This document shows positions 30,646 through 38,106 of a stretch of DNA of 38,106 bases, in pieces; within the stretch, counting starts at the first letter, position 1; each line of letters starts with the position of its first letter. Source of the stretch: DASZVN01 sp035547055 (GTDB lineage: Bacteria > Pseudomonadota > Alphaproteobacteria > Rhizobiales > Methylopilaceae); NCBI GenBank assembly GCA_035547055.1, contig DASZVN010000088.1, forward strand, positions 1 through 38,106. Direction: 5' to 3'. Below the pieces are notes generated by a model. It saw only the letters and a list, made by a program, of their open reading frames with translations, was not told the origin of the DNA and searched no databases. The position numbers and the translations under genes are program-made.

Positions 30646-31199
30646 CGGTTTCCTCCGTTGTGGGTCTTTCCTGCGGACGGCGCGGCCATCTCCGCCGCGA
30701 GGTTGCGCCGCGAATTGTCGATCAGGCGGTTGGCGAAATCGGTCAGGGCGCGGACTTCCGCCGCGGAGAAGCCGCTGGTGAGAAGCGCGTTGTAGTCCGG
30801 CGCCCGCCGGATCATCTCCTTGTAGATGGCGCGGCCGGCCCTGGTCAGCGTCAGCGCCAGCTCGGCCTGATTGTTCGGGTTGCGGCGGCGGTCGATCAGC
30901 TTCCGGGCGACGAGGTCGGTGACGCCGCGGCTCATCTGGCTCTTGGCGAGCCCCGAGCGATAGGCGAGCTGGTCGAGCGAAATCGCCGGCCCGGCGCCGA
31001 GCCGCAGCACGATCCAGCCGTCGACGAGGCCGAGGCCGAAGTCGCGCTGGAACCGCGTCGTGGTGATGCGGCGCATCAGGTTCGCCATGGTCATCAGGCG
31101 CGAGCCGAGGAACAGCGGCTCCTCGGGCGGCGGCTCCGGCATCGGTGGTGCCGCCTTCCGTGGCGGACGGCTCGTCTGCTTCATGTTGCGCGGCTGCAT
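30642..31199 (-). CDS. MarR-family transcriptional regulator
   Basis: A 185-residue regulator. After a proline-rich, basic N-terminus of about 28 residues come the helices RLMTMANLMRRITTTRFQRDFGL and the winged helix with SLDQLAYRSGLAKSQMSRGVTDLVARKLIDRRRNPNNQAELALTLTRAGR. It is a typical MarR layout in which the recognition helix follows the short turn at LAKSQ. ATG 31199 directly follows a perfect palindrome at 31200-31216, presumably its own operator; ATG 31184 is an alternative start. It is divergent from the FAD monooxygenase at 31267 and probably represses both directions until an aromatic acid or similar ligand binds. Confidence 0.92.
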   Translation of the reverse strand: MQPRNMKQTSRPPRKAAPPMPEPPPEEPLFLGSRLMTMANLMRRITTTRFQRDFGLGLVDGWIVLRLGAGPAISLDQLAYRSGLAKSQMSRGVTDLVARKLIDRRRNPNNQAELALTLTRAGRAIYKEMIRRAPDYNALLTSGFSAAEVRALTDFANRLIDNSRRNLAAEMAAPSAGKTHNGGNR

Positions 31200-31216
31200 G
31201 GTTTACCTTGTAAACC
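31200..31216. promoter_or_regulatory. MarR operator palindrome GGTTTAC-N3-GTAAACC
   Basis: GGTTTAC (31200-31206) and GTAAACC (31210-31216) form a perfect 7-base dyad around CTT, touching the MarR start codon. A second partial copy, CGGTTTACT, follows at about 31227-31235. MarR proteins typically bind 16-20 base palindromes of this form between divergent genes. It covers the MarR translation start region, so binding should block its own transcript. Confidence 0.8.
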
Positions 31217-31266
31217 GTTGCGCATTCGGTTTACTGAGTCAATGGCTTTCACCAGGATCGACCTTC

Positions 31267-32394
31267 ATGACATCTCCGAGGATTGCCGTCGTCGGCGCCG
31301 GCATCGGCGGGCTCGCGGCCGCGATCGCGCTCCGCGGCGCGGGCGTCGCGGTGGACGTGTTCGAGCAGGCGCCGCAGTTCCGGCGCATCGGCGCGGCGAT
31401 CAATCTCACGCCGAACGCGGTCAAGGTGCTGCGGCTGCTCGGCGTCGCCGATGCGGTGGCGGAGCGCGGCTACCGCCTCGCCTATCGCAGCAGCCGCCAT
31501 TGGATCGACGGCGCCGAGACCTCGCGGCTGCCCCTGGGGCCGGCGGCAGAGCAGCGCTACGGGGCGCCGCAGCTTACCGCCCACCGGGCCGACCTCCTCG
31601 GCGCGCTCGAGGCGAAGCTGCCGGCCGAGGCGGTCCATCTCGGGCGCCGGGTCACCGGGCTGCGCCAGCAGGGCGAAGCGGTCGAGCTCCGGTTCGACCG
31701 GGGCGAGGCGTACCTCGCCGATGCCGTCATCGGCGCCGACGGCATCCACTCGGTAGTACGCGAGGCGCTGTTCGGGCCCGAGGCGCCCCGCTTTACGGGC
31801 ACCGTCGCGTTCCGCGCGATCGTGTCCGCCGCGCCGCTCCGTCGATACGACCTCGCCGGCTTCACCAAATGGTGGGGGCCGACGCCGCAGAGCCAGCTCG
31901 TCACCTTTCTGATCGACCGCGGCGAGAACCTGTTCCTGTTCGCCACCCGCGCCGAGACCGACTGGCAGCAGGAATCCTGGTCGTCGGCGGGCGACGTCGC
32001 GGACCTTCGCGCGGCGTTCGCCGGCTATCCCGACGAGGCGCGCGCGATCGTCGGTGCCTGCGATGTCGCGCTGAAGACGGCGCTGTTCGAGCGCGACCCG
32101 CTGCCGGCCTGGACGGTCGGGCGGGTGACCCTGCTCGGCGACGCCTGCCACCCGATGATGCCGTTCATGGCCCAGGGCGCCGCCATGGGCCTGGAGGATG
32201 CCGCCGTGCTGGCCCGCTGCCTCGCCGGCGCCAGCCCCGCCGGCGTGCCCGCCGCCCTGCGGCGCTACGAGGCCGCCCGCCGCCCGCGCACCGCCCGCAT
32301 CCAGCTCGGCTCACGCGAGAACGAATGGCTCCGGACGGGCATCGACGCCGATTGGGTCTATGGCTATGACGCCGCGGCGGTGCCGATCGAGTGA
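31267..32394 (+). CDS. FAD-dependent monooxygenase, salicylate/6-hydroxynicotinate hydroxylase-like
   Basis: A 375-residue group A flavoprotein. GAGIGG (10-15) is the dinucleotide motif, DG is at 158-159 (VIGADGIHSVVRE), and GD at 291-292 lies in LLGDACHPMMPFMAQGAAMGLEDA, a form of the motif typical of salicylate hydroxylase and 6-hydroxynicotinate 3-monooxygenase. It hydroxylates (and may decarboxylate) a phenolic or pyridine carboxylic acid. The ATG at 31267 was chosen since PRIAVVGAGIGG begins right after it; AGGA lies about ten bases upstream. Only 67 bases separate it from the MarR start, so they share the regulatory region. It ends in a 174-base convergent gap with no clear feature. Confidence 0.92.
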   Translation: MTSPRIAVVGAGIGGLAAAIALRGAGVAVDVFEQAPQFRRIGAAINLTPNAVKVLRLLGVADAVAERGYRLAYRSSRHWIDGAETSRLPLGPAAEQRYGAPQLTAHRADLLGALEAKLPAEAVHLGRRVTGLRQQGEAVELRFDRGEAYLADAVIGADGIHSVVREALFGPEAPRFTGTVAFRAIVSAAPLRRYDLAGFTKWWGPTPQSQLVTFLIDRGENLFLFATRAETDWQQESWSSAGDVADLRAAFAGYPDEARAIVGACDVALKTALFERDPLPAWTVGRVTLLGDACHPMMPFMAQGAAMGLEDAAVLARCLAGASPAGVPAALRRYEAARRPRTARIQLGSRENEWLRTGIDADWVYGYDAAAVPIE

Positions 32395-32568
32395 CCTGGG
32401 CCAGCGCCCCTTGCCGCGGGTGGATCAAAAGGGGACGGACGAAGCCGCCGGCACGGTCCGGCCCTGGCCACCGGGCGGCGGCTCTCCGGCGGGGCGCTGA
32501 TCATCCAGCCGGCGAAGTGGATCAGGCTGCCTTTACGTCACGGCGCGCCGGACTCGGCGCCACCGACC

Positions 32569-34119
32569 TCATTTCCAATGCATCTCGTCCAGTTGCGCGC
32601 CGGCGGTGGTGAGCGAGCCCTTGGGCACGACGAGATCGGCGCTGTGGACGAAGATCGTCGGGAACGTCGTCAGCGTCATCACGTAGTGCTGCTCGTTGAT
32701 GCGGTCGAAGATCTTCTTGTAGATCGCGTCGCGCTTGGCGGAGTCCATCTCGCCGCCGGCTTCCTTCTGCCAGGCGTTGATCTCCTTGTCGTGCCAGTAG
32801 TCGCGCCCGGTGTCATTGAACAGGAAGTCCGGGGCCGCGGCGGCGTCGGGCATGCCGCCCGAGGCCCAGTGACCGACCAGGATCTGCAGCTTTCCGGCCG
32901 TCTGCTTCTTACGGTAGGCGACGAAGGTCAGCGTGTTGACGCTGGCGCGGACGCCGATCTTGCGCAGCATGCCGCCGACCGCCTCGGCCTCCGGCCAGGC
33001 CCCCGGATAGGCGGTGATGTCGACGTCGAAACCGTTGGGGTAGCCGGCTTCGGCAAGGAGCTTCTTCGCGCCGTCGGGATCGAAGGCCGGCGGCTTGACG
33101 GAATGCACGCAGCCGACCTGGGCGTCGATGCAGAAGGCATCGACCAGCTTCACCGCGTCGCCGCCGGGCACGAGGTCCTTGCGGAGCGCCTCGCGGTCGA
33201 TCGCCATCTCCAGCGCCTTGCGGACCTCGGGCTTGGTCAGCTCGGGGGCGGTGCCTGATTTGTCGACCGAGGCCATCGCCATGAAATAGAAGGTCAGGCC
33301 CTGCGAGGCGGTCATGGCGAAACCGGGAGTCGAGGCGAGGTTCTGCGCCTGGTCCTTCGGCACGTCATGGATGAGGTCGATGCCGCCGGTCATCATCGTG
33401 GCGATCTCGGTCTGGAGATCCGGCATCGGGATCAGCCGGATGGTTCCGATCGAGGCCGCCGGGCGCCAGGGCCCGGGCGACCTGTAGTTCGGGTTCTTCA
33501 CCAGGACGACGCCATTGGTCGAGTCGATCGACTTGAGCATGTACGGCCCGGTGCCGACCGGGTGCTTGCGGCCAAAGTCGACCTTCTCGGCGAGCTTGCC
33601 GTGGATCGCGGCGGGATAGATCGGGGTGTTGGTGGCGAGGCGGGCGAGGTCGTACGCCGTCGGCCGCTTCATCACCACGCGCACGGTGTCGGCCGAGACC
33701 TTCTCGGCGTGGTCGATGAAGTCCCAGTTCGCAGCGTAGCGCAGCTTCGACTTCGGATCGGACAGATAGTTCAGGGTGTAGACGACATCGTCGGCCGTCA
33801 GCGGCGAGCCGTCGTGAAAGGTGATGCCGGGCCGGAGCTTCAGCTCGAGCGTCTTGGGATCGACATGCTTCCAGTCCTGGGCGAGGCCGGGCTTGTAGGT
33901 ATGGCTCTTGGCGTCGTAGACGAGCAGATTGTCGAAGATCGCATCCTCGACGAACTCGGTCTCGGGCTTCGGATCGAAGAAGATGTCGACGGTCGAGATC
34001 GGGTCCTGGAAGGCGAAGCGCAACGTATCGGCCGCCTTCTGTGCCGCGGCGGGCGAAGCGGACGCCATCGCGAGCATCGCGGCGCCGCAGGCGCCGAGCA
34101 GTCCGTGCCTCAGTCCCAT
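32569..34119 (-). CDS. ABC-type binding protein, family 5 (oligopeptide/nickel/glutathione type), orphan
   Basis: A 516-residue periplasmic protein. Signal peptide MGLRHGLLGACGAAMLAMAS with a cleavage region at AAAQ (about 27). Then AADTLRFAFQDPISTVDIFFDPKPETEFVEDAIFDNLLVYD, LKLRPGITFHDGSPLTADDVVYTLN and HPVGTGPYMLK, all standard for the DppA/OppA/GsiB group. GGGAGG five bases before ATG 34119 on the minus strand supports that start; a further in-frame ATG at 34179 is less likely because it lies within the promoter island. No permease or ATPase genes for this family are present. It is divergent from a FadR-type regulator at 34237, which presumably controls it. Confidence 0.92.
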   Translation of the reverse strand: MGLRHGLLGACGAAMLAMASASPAAAQKAADTLRFAFQDPISTVDIFFDPKPETEFVEDAIFDNLLVYDAKSHTYKPGLAQDWKHVDPKTLELKLRPGITFHDGSPLTADDVVYTLNYLSDPKSKLRYAANWDFIDHAEKVSADTVRVVMKRPTAYDLARLATNTPIYPAAIHGKLAEKVDFGRKHPVGTGPYMLKSIDSTNGVVLVKNPNYRSPGPWRPAASIGTIRLIPMPDLQTEIATMMTGGIDLIHDVPKDQAQNLASTPGFAMTASQGLTFYFMAMASVDKSGTAPELTKPEVRKALEMAIDREALRKDLVPGGDAVKLVDAFCIDAQVGCVHSVKPPAFDPDGAKKLLAEAGYPNGFDVDITAYPGAWPEAEAVGGMLRKIGVRASVNTLTFVAYRKKQTAGKLQILVGHWASGGMPDAAAAPDFLFNDTGRDYWHDKEINAWQKEAGGEMDSAKRDAIYKKIFDRINEQHYVMTLTTFPTIFVHSADLVVPKGSLTTAGAQLDEMHWK

Positions 34120-34170
34120 CGGATCCTCCCGTGTCGCGCCGTGCCTGATGGGCCGCCGATCGATCTTACT

Positions 34171-34183
34171 GTAATACAATTAC
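34171..34183. promoter_or_regulatory. GntR-type operator-like palindrome GTAAT-ACA-ATTAC
   Basis: GTAAT (34171-34175) and ATTAC (34179-34183) form a perfect dyad with a 3-base spacer, inside an AT-rich stretch (CTTACTGTAATACAATTACGG) of the 117-base gap between the family-5 binding protein and the FadR-type gene. FadR-type (FCD) regulators recognise short dyads with a 2-3 base centre, so autoregulation is plausible. Confidence 0.6.
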
Positions 34184-34236
34184 GGTTCGAGGGGCCGGTC
34201 AATCCCGTTTCGACCCTCGGCGACGGAGACGAGCGA

Positions 34237-35115
34237 GTGGCTGCACGCAGGCGACGCGAGCTCGACCAGGATCGACCGGCACCGCCGGGGCAGGTCGCGC
34301 TTCAGGCAGTACGCCCTGCCTCCGTTGCCGACGGACTCGTGGCCCAGGTCAGGGCCGCCCTCTTTCGCGGCGAGCTGAGGCCGGGCGACCATCTCGGTTC
34401 GGAATCCGAGCTCGCGCAGCGGCTCGGGGTGAGCCGCGTGCCGGTGAGGGACGCGTTTCGCTCGCTTCAGGCGATGGGCATCGTCGAGGTGCGCCGCGGC
34501 GCCGCCGGCGGCGCTCGCATCGCGGCGGGCAACCCGTCCCGCTTCGCCGAGGCGCTCGCGGTACAGTTCAAGCTGATCGGGATCACGCTGGAAGAGTTGT
34601 TCGAATCCCAGACGGCGACGGAAACCGCGGCAGTCAGGCTCGCCGCGCGCCATGCAACCGCCACCGACTTCGCAGTGCTCGAAGCCATCCTCGGCCGTCT
34701 CGCCGAAAGCCGCCGCGATGCCGCGCGCTTCACCCAGGAGGCGCTCGCCTTTCATCGCGCCGTCGTGGAGGCCTCGCACAACCGTGCGCTCATCGCGCAA
34801 TCGCAGGCGCTGCTGGAGGTGCTCTACCAGGTGCTGGTACCGCAAACCACGCCGACGCTCGCCGCGCGCGTCCTGCGCAAGCACTGCCGTCTCGTCGACT
34901 TCATCCGCGCCGGCGATGGCGACACCGCGAGCGAGGCCATGGCCGAGCACCTGGAGCAGGTTCGCCGTCGCGTGCTGCGCGAACGCGCGCGGCACGATGG
35001 ATCGGGGCCGGCCAGACGTCGGTCCAGGGCAAGCGACGCGTCGACGTCGCAGGACGCCGAAAGAGGGCCGATCGGCCGTCGACCGAGGATGCGCATGCCG
35101 CGCTCCCCGGGCTAA
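34237..35115 (+). CDS. GntR-family transcriptional regulator, FadR/FCD subfamily
   Basis: A 292-residue regulator. The winged helix spans about 31-97 (VADGLVAQVRAALFRGELRPGDHLGSESELAQRLGVSRVPVRDAFRSLQAMGIVEVRRGAAGG). The all-helical FCD ligand domain follows at about 110-250, with histidines in FHRAVVEASHN and AMAEHLEQV that usually bind a metal. The product ends in an Arg/Ser-rich tail of about 40 residues (PARRRSRASDAST), longer than usual. The start is GTG 34237, eight bases after GGAG (34225-34228); no ATG fits. It is divergent from the family-5 binding protein; the aldo/keto reductase follows after 82 bases on the same strand. Confidence 0.88.
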   Translation: MAARRRRELDQDRPAPPGQVALQAVRPASVADGLVAQVRAALFRGELRPGDHLGSESELAQRLGVSRVPVRDAFRSLQAMGIVEVRRGAAGGARIAAGNPSRFAEALAVQFKLIGITLEELFESQTATETAAVRLAARHATATDFAVLEAILGRLAESRRDAARFTQEALAFHRAVVEASHNRALIAQSQALLEVLYQVLVPQTTPTLAARVLRKHCRLVDFIRAGDGDTASEAMAEHLEQVRRRVLRERARHDGSGPARRRSRASDASTSQDAERGPIGRRPRMRMPRSPG

Positions 35116-35197
35116 GGTCGTACTGCGGTGCGTCGCATCGCGTGTCCGCGGCGCTGCGGGTGCGATCGAAACATCGAGATCGAGGGGCTGGAACTTC

Positions 35198-36154
35198 ATG
35201 GAGATGCGGAACATCCCGGGGTGCGGTCTGGCGCTGCCGGTGGTCGGGATCGGCTGCAACAATTTCGGCGGCCGCAGCGGCCTCGAGGAAACCCGCGCGG
35301 TGGTCCACAAGGCCCTCGACGTCGGGATCACGTTCTTCGACACCGCCGACGTCTATCCGAGCACCAACAAGGGCCAGTCGGAGACGCTGCTCGGCCAGGT
35401 CCTCGGGGCGCGCCGGAAGGACGTGGTCATCGCCAGCAAATTCGGCATCCGGATGGACGGCCCGGCCGGGGCGAGCCGGCGCTATATCGTCTCCGCCGTC
35501 GAGGCCAGCCTGCGGCGGCTCGGGACCGACTGGATCGACCTCTACCAGCTTCACCGCCCCGACCCGCAGACGCCGCTCGCCGAGACCCTCCGCGCGCTCG
35601 ACGATCTCGTGCGCGCCGGGAAGGTACGCTATGTCGGCTGCTCCAACTTCGCCGCCTGGCAAGTGGCCGATGCCCATTGGATCGCCAAGGAACTCGGCAT
35701 CGACGGCTTCGTCTCGTGCCAGAACGAGTACAGCCTCCTCAGGCGCGAGATGGACCACGAGCTGATCCCGGCGTTGACGGCGTTCGGCAAGGGGCTCCTG
35801 CCCTATTTCCCGCTCGCCGGGGGAATGCTGACCGGGAAATACAAGCCGCAGGAGGAAGCGCCCGCGGCGACGCGCTTCGCCAAGACGAAGGTCTTTGCCG
35901 ACATGTTCATGACCGAGCGCAACTGGACGATCGTCCAGCAGCTCGAGGCGTTCTGCGCCGAGCGCGGCCGCACCATGGTCGAGCTCGCCTTCAGTTGGCT
36001 GGCCACGCGCCCGGCGCTGTGGAGCATCATCGCCGGCGCCAGCACGCCGGCCCAGGTCGAGCAGAACGCAGCCGCTTGCGAATGGCGCCTCGCCGCCGAC
36101 GATCTCGCCGAGATCGACCGCATCACCGCCCCCGCGCCGCTCGGAAGCCATTGA
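35198..36154 (+). CDS. Aldo/keto reductase
   Basis: A 318-residue NAD(P)H-dependent oxidoreductase of the AKR family. The catalytic tetrad is present: D48 (FFDTADVYP), Y53, K81 (VIASKFG) and H119 (LYQLHRPDP). GKVRYVGCSNFAAWQ and SIIAGASTPAQVEQN are conserved AKR segments. It should reduce an aldehyde or ketone in the cytoplasm. ATG 35198 was chosen because GAGGGG lies upstream; ATG 35204 is directly after GGAG and too close. It may be co-transcribed with the preceding FadR-type regulator. It converges on the hydrogenase-like small subunit gene with 48 bases between the stops. Confidence 0.93.
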   Translation: MEMRNIPGCGLALPVVGIGCNNFGGRSGLEETRAVVHKALDVGITFFDTADVYPSTNKGQSETLLGQVLGARRKDVVIASKFGIRMDGPAGASRRYIVSAVEASLRRLGTDWIDLYQLHRPDPQTPLAETLRALDDLVRAGKVRYVGCSNFAAWQVADAHWIAKELGIDGFVSCQNEYSLLRREMDHELIPALTAFGKGLLPYFPLAGGMLTGKYKPQEEAPAATRFAKTKVFADMFMTERNWTIVQQLEAFCAERGRTMVELAFSWLATRPALWSIIAGASTPAQVEQNAAACEWRLAADDLAEIDRITAPAPLGSH

Positions 36155-36202
36155 GCGCCGCACCCATCACGGCAGCGGAGCGGAGGATGTCGGTCGGCAT
36201 CC

Positions 36203-36730
36203 CTACGTGACGACCTTCGCCGGCGCTTCGAGCAGTGCCAGGAGCCCGGCGAGCAAGTCGGCCGGGCGCGGCGGACAGCCGGCGATGTGGAGGTCCACCG
36301 GAACCGTCGGAGCGACGCCGCCGACGACGGCATAGCTGCCGGCGAAGGGGCCGCCGTCGCGCGCGCAGTCGCCGACCGCGACGACCCATTTGGGCGCCGG
36401 CATCGCCGCGTAAGTGCGCTGCAGCGCTTCCTTCATGTTGCGTGTCACCGGGCCGGTGACCATGAGCACGTCGGCATGACGGGGCGAGGCGACGAAGCGC
36501 AGCCCGAAGCGCTCCAGGTCATAGAAGGCATTGCCCAGCGCATGGATCTCCAGCTCGCAGCCGTTGCACGAGCCGGCGTCCACCATGCGGATGGCGAGAC
36601 TGCGGCCGAGCCGGTGGCGCGCCGCGCGGTCGACCGCGCCGGCGAGCTCGCCGAGCGCCGCCTCGTCCGTGGCAGGCGGCGGTTCGGTCAGCGGCGGGCG
36701 GACCAGGCTGTCCAGGAACAGGCGGCGCAT
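36203..36730 (-). CDS. Hydrogenase-4/complex-I-like small subunit (NuoB/HycG family)
   Basis: A 175-residue protein of the NuoB/HycG/HyfI family. The four cysteines that hold the proximal [4Fe-4S] cluster are C55 and C58 (DAGSCNGCELEI), C122 (VGDCARDGG) and C152 (AGCPPRP). EIHALGNAFYDLERFGLRFVASPRHADVLMVTGPVTRNM is the form found with formate-hydrogenlyase-like large subunits rather than in complex I. It should receive or pass electrons in a membrane-attached complex facing the cytoplasm. The ATG overlaps the stop of the large-subunit gene by one base (36730), so both belong to one operon that begins outside the window. Confidence 0.9.
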   Translation of the reverse strand: MRRLFLDSLVRPPLTEPPPATDEAALGELAGAVDRAARHRLGRSLAIRMVDAGSCNGCELEIHALGNAFYDLERFGLRFVASPRHADVLMVTGPVTRNMKEALQRTYAAMPAPKWVVAVGDCARDGGPFAGSYAVVGGVAPTVPVDLHIAGCPPRPADLLAGLLALLEAPAKVVT

Positions 36731-38106
36731 CAGAGGTCGTGTCCGGAATAGGAGCAGTTGAAGGATTTGTTGCAGAGCGGAAAGTCGGCGATGATGTTGT
36801 CCTCGATCACCGCTTCCAGGAGCGGCCACTGGAACCAGGACGGGTCGCGCAGATGGCCGCGCGCGACCGTGCCGCCGGCATCGAGGCGAAGCCACGCCAG
36901 CACGTCGCCGCGGAAGCCTTCCACCAGCGCCATCCCCTCGCGCGGCTCGCCCGCGTCCGGCACGGCGACACGGATTTCGCCCGCGGGCAGCCGCTCCAGG
37001 ATCTGGTCGACCAGGGCAAGGCTCTGCTCGACCTCGAGGATGCGGATCCAGACGCGGGCGTTGACGTCGCCCTCGCTCCGCACCGGCGTCTCGAACGCGA
37101 GCTGGTCGTAGGGCGCGTAGCCGGGCGTACGACGAGCATCGAAGCGGCGGCCGGAAGCGCGGCCGACCGGCCCGCCGGCGCCATATTGCCGTGCCAGCGC
37201 CGGGCTCAGCACGCCGGTGCCGACGGTGCGCTGCTGCAGCGAGGCGGTGTTGTCGTAGAGCCCGACGAGGCGGGGAAAGCGCCGGCGGATCTCGGCCAGC
37301 ATCGCGATGATCGCGGCCTTGCCGACCGGGTCGAGATCGACCGCCGTGCCACCCGGCACGACGCGGTCGAACATCAGGCGGTGGCCGAAGGCGGCGTCGG
37401 CGGCGCGCAGCACATGCTCGCGGAGCACTGCGCAATGCGCGTGCATCAGCGCGAAGGAGGCGTCGTTGCAGATGGCGCCGATGTCGCCGAGATGGTTGGC
37501 GAGGCGCTCCAGCTCGGCCATCAGCGCGCGGAGCCAGACTGCGCGGCGCGGCACCGAGAGGCCTAGCGCGGCCTCCGCGGCGCAGGCGAAGGCGAGCGAG
37601 AAGGCGACGGCGCTGTCGCCCGAGGTGCGGCTCGCGAGCCGCGCGGCATCGGCGAGGCGGGCGCCGGCCATCAGGCCCTCGATGCCCTTATGGACGTAGC
37701 CGAGCCGCTCTTCGACCCGCACCAGCGTCTCGCCGCTCGCGGTGAAGCGGAAATGGCCGGGCTCGATGATGCCGGCATGGACCGGCCCCACCGCCACCTG
37801 GTGCAGACTCTCGCCCTTGGCGGGGAGGAAGGCATACGCCACGGCGCCCGGCGCGGGCGCGTCGCGCGCGCCGAGCGGATGGGCGATGCCCCAGCGCCCA
37901 TGGTCGAGCCAGGGCCGCGGATCGGGCAGGCCTTCCGGCGCGAGGCCGAAAAGGTCGCGCAGCGCCCGCTCCAGCTTGAGTGCCGGCGGGTGGTGGAGGC
38001 CGACCGAAGGATAGGTGCCGTCCAGGCAGTCGAGGCTAACCACGGCGAGCGCCCCGGTCTCATCCTCCATGAGCGCCATGTGCACTGCGTCCCGCTCGCC
38101 CCAGAG
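36730..38106 (-). CDS. Hydrogenase-4/formate-hydrogenlyase-like large subunit (HycE family), 5' end outside window
   Basis: At least 458 residues, running off the right edge. The N-terminal part (HMALMEDETGALAVVSLDCLDGTYPSVGLHHPPA) is a NuoC-like domain; VGPVHAGIIEPGHFRFTASGETLVRVEERLGYVHKGIEGLM starts the NuoD/HycE-like part. The fused order is that of HycE/HyfG. The position of the first [NiFe] motif reads SRTSGDSAVAF, with no C-x-x-C, like complex I NuoD, and the C-terminus, ADFPLCNKSFNCSYSGHDL, has no D-P-C-x-x-C. So the [NiFe] site appears to be missing and the protein fits energy-converting hydrogenase-related (Ehr) complexes. Membrane subunits are presumably encoded further to the right. 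Confidence 0.88.
   Translation of the reverse strand, partial: LWGERDAVHMALMEDETGALAVVSLDCLDGTYPSVGLHHPPALKLERALRDLFGLAPEGLPDPRPWLDHGRWGIAHPLGARDAPAPGAVAYAFLPAKGESLHQVAVGPVHAGIIEPGHFRFTASGETLVRVEERLGYVHKGIEGLMAGARLADAARLASRTSGDSAVAFSLAFACAAEAALGLSVPRRAVWLRALMAELERLANHLGDIGAICNDASFALMHAHCAVLREHVLRAADAAFGHRLMFDRVVPGGTAVDLDPVGKAAIIAMLAEIRRRFPRLVGLYDNTASLQQRTVGTGVLSPALARQYGAGGPVGRASGRRFDARRTPGYAPYDQLAFETPVRSEGDVNARVWIRILEVEQSLALVDQILERLPAGEIRVAVPDAGEPREGMALVEGFRGDVLAWLRLDAGGTVARGHLRDPSWFQWPLLEAVIEDNIIADFPLCNKSFNCSYSGHDL

Noticed and set aside
32420..32524. Direct repeats GTGGATCA at 32420 and 32517 as remains of an insertion sequence
   Set aside because: Only eight bases, no transposase fragment and no matching terminal inverted repeats in the 174-base gap. 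I see nothing else there.
36203..38106. Functional [NiFe] hydrogenase
   Set aside because: The visible positions of both cysteine-pair motifs in the large subunit are occupied by other residues.
1..38106. tRNA, rRNA, CRISPR arrays, riboswitches and prophage genes
   Set aside because: Read for all of these on both strands; no cloverleaf, repeat-spacer pattern, thiamine-type riboswitch motif or phage gene was recognised, though weak structured RNAs cannot be excluded by eye.

Overview
The window is a stretch of alphaproteobacterial chromosome with high GC content and dense coding. It most likely comes from Hyphomicrobiales of the Bradyrhizobium/Xanthobacter-like type. Three things suggest this: the codon use; the abundance of periplasmic binding proteins and HutC/FadR-type GntR regulators; and several intergenic palindromes of kinds I associate with that order (a 'CGTCATTGCGAG...CTCGCAATGACG' element, a 'CGTAGGGTGGGCA...TGCCCAC' element and a mosaic at about 20.1-20.3 kb). 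No rRNA, tRNA, CRISPR array, intact insertion sequence or phage gene was seen. No gap between genes exceeds 300 bases.

Layout. 1-237: end of an aspartate dehydrogenase. 251-2015 (minus): a two-gene unit with a maleate isomerase-like enzyme and an HMG-CoA-lyase-like aldolase. 2177-3861: ATPase and permease of a taurine/nitrate/NMT1-type ABC transporter. 3931-5130 (minus): FAD monooxygenase. 5245-9919: Tat-exported binding protein, HutC-type regulator, cysteine hydrolase, amidohydrolase and a LIV-type binding protein, followed by livHMGF (10032-13378). 13458-14813 (minus): PaaK-like acyl-CoA ligase, divergent from a second HutC-type regulator that heads hydantoinase B, hydantoinase A and an isochorismatase-fold enzyme (14902-20102). 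20327-22095 (minus): two-subunit aconitase-family hydratase, divergent from two tandem paralogous Tat-exported binding proteins and a third isochorismatase-fold enzyme (22224-25069). 25066-25932 (minus): second amidohydrolase. 25977-28423: AMP-forming acyl-CoA synthetase and an isocitrate-lyase/PEP-mutase-family lyase. 28606-31199 (minus): MarR regulator with two orphan binding proteins, divergent from a salicylate-hydroxylase-like FAD monooxygenase (31267-32394). 32569-34119 (minus): family-5 (oligopeptide-type) binding protein, divergent from a FadR-type regulator and followed by an aldo/keto reductase. 36203-38106 (minus): two subunits of a hydrogenase-4/complex-I-like membrane complex whose large subunit appears to lack the [NiFe] cysteines.

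How it may work together. The middle of the window (about 13.4-28.4 kb) holds enzymes that would form a plausible unbranched route: opening of a cyclic imide or lactam (HyuAB), deamidation (isochorismatase-fold hydrolases), hydration of a maleate-type diacid (LeuCD-like pair), C-C cleavage of the resulting malate-type acid (ICL/PEPM lyase), and CoA activation of the acid product (two AMP-forming ligases). Uptake would be through LIV-type and NMT1-type transporters. The substrate cannot be read from sequence and the pathway is inference. Seven binding proteins are served by only two sets of membrane components, and AT-rich operator-like palindromes recur at most of the promoters.
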